DNA from: Artemia franciscana
Lineage: Eukaryota; Arthropoda; Branchiopoda; Anostraca; Artemiidae
Direction of reading: 5' to 3'
Assembly: GCF_032884065.1 (NCBI RefSeq)
Contig: NC_088867.1
Coordinates: forward strand, 51,147,317 to 51,211,316
DNA length: 64,000 bases
Part shown: positions 57,766 to 64,000 of the stretch, in pieces
Position numbering within the stretch: position 1 is the stretch's first letter
Layout of the letters: each line of letters opens with the position of its first letter
Position numbers and translations under genes: made by a program
Notes under the pieces: model-generated
Told to the model about the DNA's origin: nothing
Seen by the model: only the letters and a program-made list of their open reading frames with translations
Databases searched by the model: none

Positions 57766-60434
57766 GATCAGTAAGGAGCTGTGCATTGTTCAGTTCCACT
57801 GAAACTGAGTTAATGGTCATCGGTCTTCAAAACATATTATTCAAAAAATTCCGGCCAAGATTTACAATCTTTTGAGTGAGGTACCCCTCACTCCCGACTG
57901 ACCTACAAAAGGATAACTAAGAATTACATAACCAAAGGGGACAATACAAAATAAATTGCATTAGCCAATAAGTGGCACCTCAAAAAAAGACAACAGCTAT
58001 AAATACACAAAATCCAGCCTCCCCCCTTCTGTGAAGGGAGATAATATGTTTATGAGACATAACGGGTCTTGTCATTGCTAGATCTAGGCAAAGTATTTAG
58101 GTCCATTTCTTTTTACTATTTTCCCCTGCAACATTATTAGCATCCACTTTTTTTTAACAACGCTTATTCAAGAATTCTTTAATAACAAAACCGTGTTGTA
58201 TCAGAAGAGGTGCATTTTAAACAGGATTCTAATTGATGGAAAATGATGGAAAGAATTGTGGTCTAATATATGCAACTTCCTTAAATGTAAGGGTTAAAGT
58301 TAATCCCCCGTCAGGGGCGTGTATAGGGAGAGCCTGAGGACCCACCCAATCAACAAAATCCTAAATTTAGGAGTTTCCACACACTTCTTATTCAAATTAT
58401 GAAATAAAGTTTGTTTTAAATTTCACCCCTTCCAAAAAAGTCAATGTTTAGGGGCTTTTCACCAATTAAACCATGACACTTAAGCCGGAAAGGAAGTGGG
58501 GTTACAAGAAAACTTTTAACACCCAAACACTTTTTTATATGCATTTTTGCTACGTTTTACGAGCTGGGCAAAAATTTCGAGGGAGGGTCAAACCCTGCAC
58601 CCCCCTGGATACGGCCTTAACCTGGGACCTAGTTACGAAAGTGATTATTTTAAATTTTTAGTTTGATCTAACGTAAAAGGTTTGAAAATGTCCCCGAGCT
58701 GTTTTAGATATCAGCTGCAATAGTTACGGTTCGTCCTTCGTTCCTCTACAGCGCCATTAGCTAATACTTAAAAAGCACCAGAACCTGAGATAAAATCCAT
58801 ATTATCAGAATACAGCATAAACTATAGCCATTACGCAATTAGGATTAATTTGCTAGTGCATAGGTTTTGTCAGCAGGGAATTTTATTGCTTTTATTAACT
58901 AACCGCAAGTGGCGAACAACAGAGAGGCCTAGGCTATAGATTTCCAGCTTTCCCACAAAACGAACAACTTATTTGTGTACAATTTTTAATTCTTTAAACT
59001 TTCGGCACTTTTTTTTTTTAGCGCTTAAAAGTAAACTGCTGAAAAGAATAAAACAACACATCCATATATCCACACACTCCATCCCCCCGTCTTTGTCATA
59101 GCTGGGCTAACCTGGGATAACTTATTAAGTCAGATAATATCAACAGCTTAAATAAGCGACAGGGAGTGGAGACCACTGCCCTGTTACTGTGATATAAAAG
59201 GCCAATGGGTACAATTTTACAATTTAACGTAAGGACATTATAGGTCAAGGCAAGTAAAGGTCTGCAATCCTAGGGGCAGCGAGTGCTACAACCCAAACCA
59301 CTCCTAAATGCTTTTGCTCAGATTTTTGCAGTGTTTAAAAAGAATTACCAGTACGCATTACTATGAATGTTCAGTGGCACGTGTATAGTGGTATATAGTA
59401 TATAGGGTATATAGTCTCTAGATAATTTGCCCCTTCCCAAAGATATTTAAAACAACTGTTTTGGGTAGATATTTTCATTCAAAATGCCTTGTTTGGTATT
59501 CTCTTTTTTGAAGAAATTTGAAAAAACGATAAGCGTGTCCCCCACTAGATTATACAGAATATATTCTGCCTCCTCCCCTCATAAATGATGCCATTGATAC
59601 CACTACCTCTTAGATCTATTGCCTGAATTGACTATGTACTTACTATCGTACTGGAGCCCTACTCCAATTATTAAAAAAAAATATTGCAAATTCCAAAAAC
59701 CTAACTACCCGCGATTAAAAACGTATTTTTTCAACCTTAAATCTTCACAACGATCCAGATTATCGAACACCCTACACAGGGGTAATACAGTGAAGTCAGG
59801 GCACTGCATTTACAACGCAGCTATTGGTTGCTGTCAATGCTGCCAATCAAGATTTCCAGGTTCTTATACATCCAGGGATCCCTTCTCCATGTAAATATTT
59901 AGATTTAAACTCAGAATGTGTATGACTATTTTTGTTTGTATTGTTTAGTTGGGTTTTTTTCTTACAAAAGCACGACAAATACCAGTTATATAAGATTAAT
60001 TTTTTAATCTTATATGACATGAATCAATAGTTTACAAGAGGGCTCGGGAAGTCAAGGAAGATTTGTTATACAAACAAGCCCATTTTGTGTTTTCAGTGTA
60101 AAGCCTATCTGTAGGCTGCACAGTTTGCATCATGTCATCCCTTGAAACATATTTATTGGTCTTTCAGACAGTTCAAGGTAGGCTGTTCACCATACACTTT
60201 GAGCTCCCCTCCCAGCCGAAATGTTTGGCCGACTGGTAAAAACATAACAAAAATGAATACTAACACATTTTTAATGCGTTTTTTAAGGTTTCTTGTAACC
60301 CCCTCCCCCGAGAAAATACTTTTACACGCCCCTCACCCCTCTCGAAAAAAAATCCTGGATACGACCCTGGTTAGTAATACCAATATAACAACCTAATTCA
60401 TTAAAAACGTGAAATGTAATAATATCAGACAAGC
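57766..60434. other. No recognised gene
   Basis: AT-rich sequence with dispersed repeat text near 58320-58640 and 60200-60370. No domain-bearing frame or RNA gene seen. Confidence 0.4.
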
Positions 60435-60436
60435 TT

Positions 60437-60675
60437 TATTCAAAACTAAGCAAAGATGTTTCAAAAGGAATTGTCCGATTATAGTTTTAGGAACTAGCTT
60501 GACTAACCGTATATAAAACAATAAGCTGTGCAAAAAATGAAGTTCGATCCCGTTTTAGGGCAGAAATAAAAGAAGGGTTTAGATAGTTGGGCCACATTTT
60601 ACTGATGAAGGATGAAAGATTGCCAAAGATCGCGATATTTGGCCTCCACTCTTGGTTAAACAAAAAGCAAATCCT
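60437..60675 (+). pseudogene. RTE-like LINE, degenerate fragment 7
   Basis: 'ttaggaactagcttgactaa', 'aacaataagctgtgcaaaaa', 'ttgggccacattttactgat', 'gaaagattgccaaagat' follow the family's C-terminal region ('LGTSLTNRI.NNKLCKK', 'LGHILLMKDERLPKIAIFG'). It ends shortly before the satellite array. Confidence 0.7.
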
Positions 60676-60761
60676 CCTCAAATTTTCACCTAAAAGCTTA
60701 AAGATAAACTTTCTAAATGAGTTTCTGTTAATGCTGACCATAAGGTACACAACACCTGACA

Positions 60762-63118
60762 CTATGGTGAGCTATAATAAGTTGCATAAACCTGGGCATT
60801 TTTTTCAATATTTCTAAACCGTTATTTCATAACCACGACGAGTAGCAGACGAAGATCTTTTTCTTAAAAACTACGGTGAGCTAAAATAAGTTGCATAAGC
60901 TTGGAGTATATTTAACCATATTCAAATCATAGTTCATAACCCTAAAGAGGATCTGGCAAAGGCAGTTTTCTGAAAACTATGGTAAGCATGGATGACAATC
61001 TCACTGCATTTTATTCAACATTTCTAAATCGTAGTTCAAAACCACGAGGTGTAGCAGACAAAGATCCTTTTCTTAAAAACTACGGTGAGCTAAAATAAGT
61101 TGCATAAGCTTGGAGTATATTTAACCATATTCAAATCATAGTTCATAACCCTAAAGAGGATCTGGCAAAGGCAGTTTTCTGAAAACTATGGTAAGCATGG
61201 ATGACAATCTCACTGCATTTTATTCAACATTTCTAAATCGTAGTTCAAAACCACGAGGTGTAGCAGACAAAGATCCTTTTCTTAAAAACTACGGTGAGCT
61301 AAAATAAGTTGCATAAGCTTGGGGTATATTTAACCATATTCAAATCATAGTTCATAACCCTAAAGAGGATCTGGCAAAGGCAGTTTTCTGAAAACTATGG
61401 TAAGCATGGATGACAATCTCACTGCATTTTATTCAACATTTCTAAATCGTAGTTCAAAACCACGAGGTGTAGCAGACAAAGATCCTTTTCTTAAAAACTA
61501 CGGTGAGCTAAAATAAGTTGCATAAGCTTGGAGTATATTTAACCATATTCAAATCATAGTTCATAACCCTAAAGAGGATCTGGCAAAGGCAGTTTTCTGA
61601 AAACTATGGTAAGCATGGATGACAATCTCACTGCATTTTATTCAACATTTCTAAATCGTAGTTCAAAACCACGAGGTGTAGCAGACAAAGATCCTTTTCT
61701 TAAAAACTACGGTGAGCTAAAATAAGTTGCATAAGCTTGGGGTATATTTAACCATATTCAAATCATAGTTCATAACCCTAAAGAGGATCTGGCAAAGGCA
61801 GTTTTCTGAAAACTATGGTAAGCATGGATGACAATCTCACTGCATTTTATTCAACATTTCTAAATCGTAGTTCAAAACCACGAGGTGTAGCAGACAAAGA
61901 TCCTTTTCTTAAAAACTACGGTGAGCTAAAATAAGTTGCATAAGCTTGGAGTATATTTAACCATATTCAAATCATAGTTCATAACCCTAAAGAGGATCTG
62001 GCAAAGGCAGTTTTCTGAAAACTATGGTAAGCATGGATGACAATCTCACTGCATTTTATTCAACATTTCTAAATCGTAGTTCAAAACCACGAGGTGTAGC
62101 AGACAAAGATCCTTTTCTTAAAAACTACGGTGAGCTAAAATAAGTTGCATAAGCTTGGGGTATATTTAACCATATTCAAATCATAGTTCATAACCCTAAA
62201 GAGGATCTGGCAAAGGCAGTTTTCTGAAAACTATGGTAAGCATGGATGACAATCTCACTGCATTTTATTCAACATTTCTAAATCGTAGTTCAAAACCACG
62301 AGGTGTAGCAGACAAAGATCCTTTTCTTAAAAACTACGGTGAGCTAAAATAAGTTGCATAAGCTTGGAGTATATTTAACCATATTCAAATCATAGTTCAT
62401 AACCCTAAAGAGGATCTGGCAAAGGCAGTTTTCTGAAAACTATGGTAAGCATGGATGACAATCTCACTGCATTTTATTCAACATTTCTAAATCGTAGTTC
62501 AAAACCACGAGGTGTAGCAGACAAAGATCCTTTTCTTAAAAACTACGGTGAGCTAAAATAAGTTGCATAAGCTTGGAGTATATTTAACCATATTCAAATC
62601 ATAGTTCATAACCCTAAAGAGGATCTGGCAAAGGCAGTTTTCTGAAAACTATGGTAAGCATGGATGACAATCTCACTGCATTTTATTCAACATTTCTAAA
62701 TCGTAGTTCAAAACCACGAGGTGTAGCAGACAAAGATCCTTTTCTTAAAAACTACGGTGAGCTAAAATAAGTTGCATAAGCTTGGAGTATATTTAACCAT
62801 ATTCAAATCATAGTTCATAACCCTAAAGAGGATCTGGCAAAGGCAGTTTTCTGAAAACTATGGTAAGCATGGATGACAATCTCACTGCATTTTATTCAAC
62901 ATTTCTAAATCGTAGTTCAAAACCACGAGGTGTAGCAGACAAAGATCCTTTTCTTAAAAACTACGGTGAGCTAAAATAAGTTGCATAAGCTTGGAGTATA
63001 TTTAACCATATTCAAATCATAGTTCATAACCCTAAAGAGGATCTGGCAAAGGCAGTTTTCTGAAAACTATGATAAGAATGGATGGAAAATATATAAACTC
63101 GCTGCATTTTATTCAACA
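60762..63118. repeat. 209-bp satellite array (dimer of ~104-bp monomers)
   Basis: The marker 'agcttgg' starts at 60898, 61107, 61316, 61525, 61734, 61943, 62152, 62361, 62570, 62779 and 62988, exactly 209 bp apart. Each unit consists of monomer A (60871-60976, starting 'ctacggtgagc') and monomer B (60977-61079, starting 'ctatggtaagc'). These two are recognisably related along their length ('tttaaccatattcaaatcat' against 'ttcaacatttctaaatcgta', 'ctggcaaaggcag' against 'gcagacaaagatcc'). Internal copies look identical except one A/G site. The first monomer (60762-60870) and the last part (63070-63118) are diverged, as expected at array edges. Confidence 0.95.
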
Positions 63119-63889
63119 CTAGCTGTTGGGGTGGCGCTTCGCGCCACCCCAACACCTAGTTGGTGGGGCGTTTCGCGCCCCCCCAAGCCCCCCCGCGCGC
63201 GTAAGTCGTTACGCGCCATATTAGTTACGCGCCATTGTAGCTGTGTCCCTGTGTTCCACCTGTGAATAGAGATAGATATAAATATATATTTTTAACTACG
63301 TAAAACATGCGAATATACAACATTCTTCGCTTTCCCATTGTCTGTGCATATAAATAGCATTTAGATTCCCTGTGTCCCGGTCGTCATTTGTGTCCTGGTG
63401 TCCCAGTTTGTAATTTCTCTTTGAGTGTCCCGGTCGTCATTTATATTCCCTGTGTCCCAGTGTCCCGGTCGTCATTTGTGTCCCGGTGTCCCGGTCTGTA
63501 ATTTCTATTCAAACAATCCCTGTGTCTCAGTCGTCAATTATATATCCCGCCTGTGCCCCCGGCGTCCCCGTTGTAGTTGTGTCCCTGTGTCCCGGTCGTC
63601 ATTTATATTCCCGGTTATATCCACGCTTTCTTTTCTTACTTTCTCTATCAGCAGCAAGTTTTTTGGCATAGACTCTTTGAGCAGCTTCCTCGGCTGTTGC
63701 CATTGTAGGTTCTTCAGTCATTTTACAATTAAACATTTTTCCGTGAACGCATGTTTTAAATACCATTAATGACGTCACCGTCATAACAAAAATGACGACA
63801 ACTAACTTCATGACGTCAGTCGACACAGAAACATGACGTCACCTGACAGACAGACACACAGACAGACAACTTATTTATATATATATAGA
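63119..63889 (-). mobile_element. Second non-autonomous Helitron (771 bp), inserted in the satellite
   Basis: On the minus strand it starts TCTATATATATA and ends with a 13-bp-stem hairpin (gttggggtggcgc, loop of 3; 63125-63153) and CTAG. Flanks are A63118 and T63890; joining them gives 'ttcaaca' plus 'tttctaaatcg', exactly the intact satellite sequence. It shares with the Helitron at 9507 the ends, the 'gcgtaactaatatggcgcgt' block, the minisatellite (63370-63610) and the short helicase-end segment 'atgcacagacaatgg'. A minus-strand frame at 63599-63826 encodes EEPTMATAEEAAQRVYAKKL and RESKKRKR, plausibly the beginning of the lost transposase ORF, joined directly to the minisatellite. No Rep or helicase domain remains. 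Confidence 0.93.
63370..63610 (-). repeat. GACCGGGACAC minisatellite inside the second Helitron
   Basis: Same units as 10208-10490, reverse orientation ('gtgtcccggtcgtcatt', 'tatattccctgtgtccc'). Confidence 0.85.
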
Positions 63890-64000
63890 TTTCTAAATCG
63901 TAGTTCATAACCCCGAGGAGTAGTAGGCAAAGATCCTTTTCTTAAAGACTATGGTGACTATGAAAAGCTATATGGGCCTGCATTTTGCCCAACATTCCTA
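63890..64000. repeat. Satellite resumes, diverged edge monomers
   Basis: 'ttctaaatcgtagttcataa', 'aggcaaagatccttttctta', then a next monomer starting 'ctatggtgac'. It differs from the homogeneous core at about one base in ten. The array runs off the window. Confidence 0.85.

Noticed and set aside
60762..63118. CRISPR-like array
   Set aside because: Units are 209 bp with no unique spacers; this is eukaryotic satellite DNA.
50257..64000. N-terminal exons of casein kinase I alpha
   Set aside because: I looked on the minus strand for the glycine-loop, catalytic Lys and PHIR-type sequences next to a GT donor and found none.

Overview
The window is eukaryotic nuclear DNA: AT-rich, with spliced genes that have large introns, and most of its length made of transposable-element debris. 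Arthropod affinity is inferred from a casein kinase I alpha gene of animal type, degenerate TTAGG-like patches and the mix of RTE-like, CR1/L2-like, hAT-like and Helitron elements. The RTE-like family, seen here in at least seven broken copies, and the recurring 'agtaaggagcgac' foldback repeat resemble what I remember from the brine shrimp Artemia. That is a recollection, not a search result.

Only two host genes can be supported. (1) A single-exon orphan seven-transmembrane receptor, 312 aa, lies on the minus strand at 4056-4994. (2) The 3' five coding exons of a casein kinase I alpha gene lie on the minus strand between 50256 and 25613. They cover most of the kinase domain (ATP-loop exons missing) and the C-terminal tail, and splice phases agree at all four junctions. 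Its introns (about 2.2, 7.0, 3.3 and 11.5 kb) are filled with repeats.

Layout. 1-3750: a foldback hairpin, a decayed hAT/ZMYM1-like transposase, duplicated repeat pieces and a LINE C-terminal fragment. 3.9-11.1 kb: the receptor gene and a large inverted duplication of its 5' flank (about 4.79-7.15 kb against 7.49-11.14 kb). The second arm ends in a dead copy of the first ~70 receptor codons and is split by a 1417-bp Helitron exactly at an A/T dinucleotide, so the first arm serves as its empty site. 11.3-13.8 kb: a hAT fragment split by a 5'-truncated CR1/L2-like LINE. 13.8-21.6 kb: RTE copy, minus-strand RT fragment, large foldback-type repeat, a third hAT relic, a foldback element. 22.5-24.3 kb: a ~104-bp tandem repeat and long (AT)n tracts. 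25.6-50.3 kb: the casein kinase gene with intronic insertions: an RTE copy with a target-site duplication, a large repeat family in head-to-head and nested copies, a foldback element carrying a 40-bp perfect hairpin, and a tRNA-derived SINE with a target-site duplication. 50.3-60.4 kb: no recognised gene, several local duplications and an RTE fragment. 60.76-64.0 kb: a highly homogeneous 209-bp satellite, itself a dimer of two ~104-bp monomers, interrupted by a second Helitron of the same family as the first.

The strongest observations are the two sibling non-autonomous Helitrons, each with its own perfect empty site inside the window; the satellite's nested dimer organisation with an alternating variant base; the receptor-flank inverted duplication; and the 40-bp perfect hairpin at 34612-34705. 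I saw no CRISPR array, rRNA or convincing functional tRNA gene.
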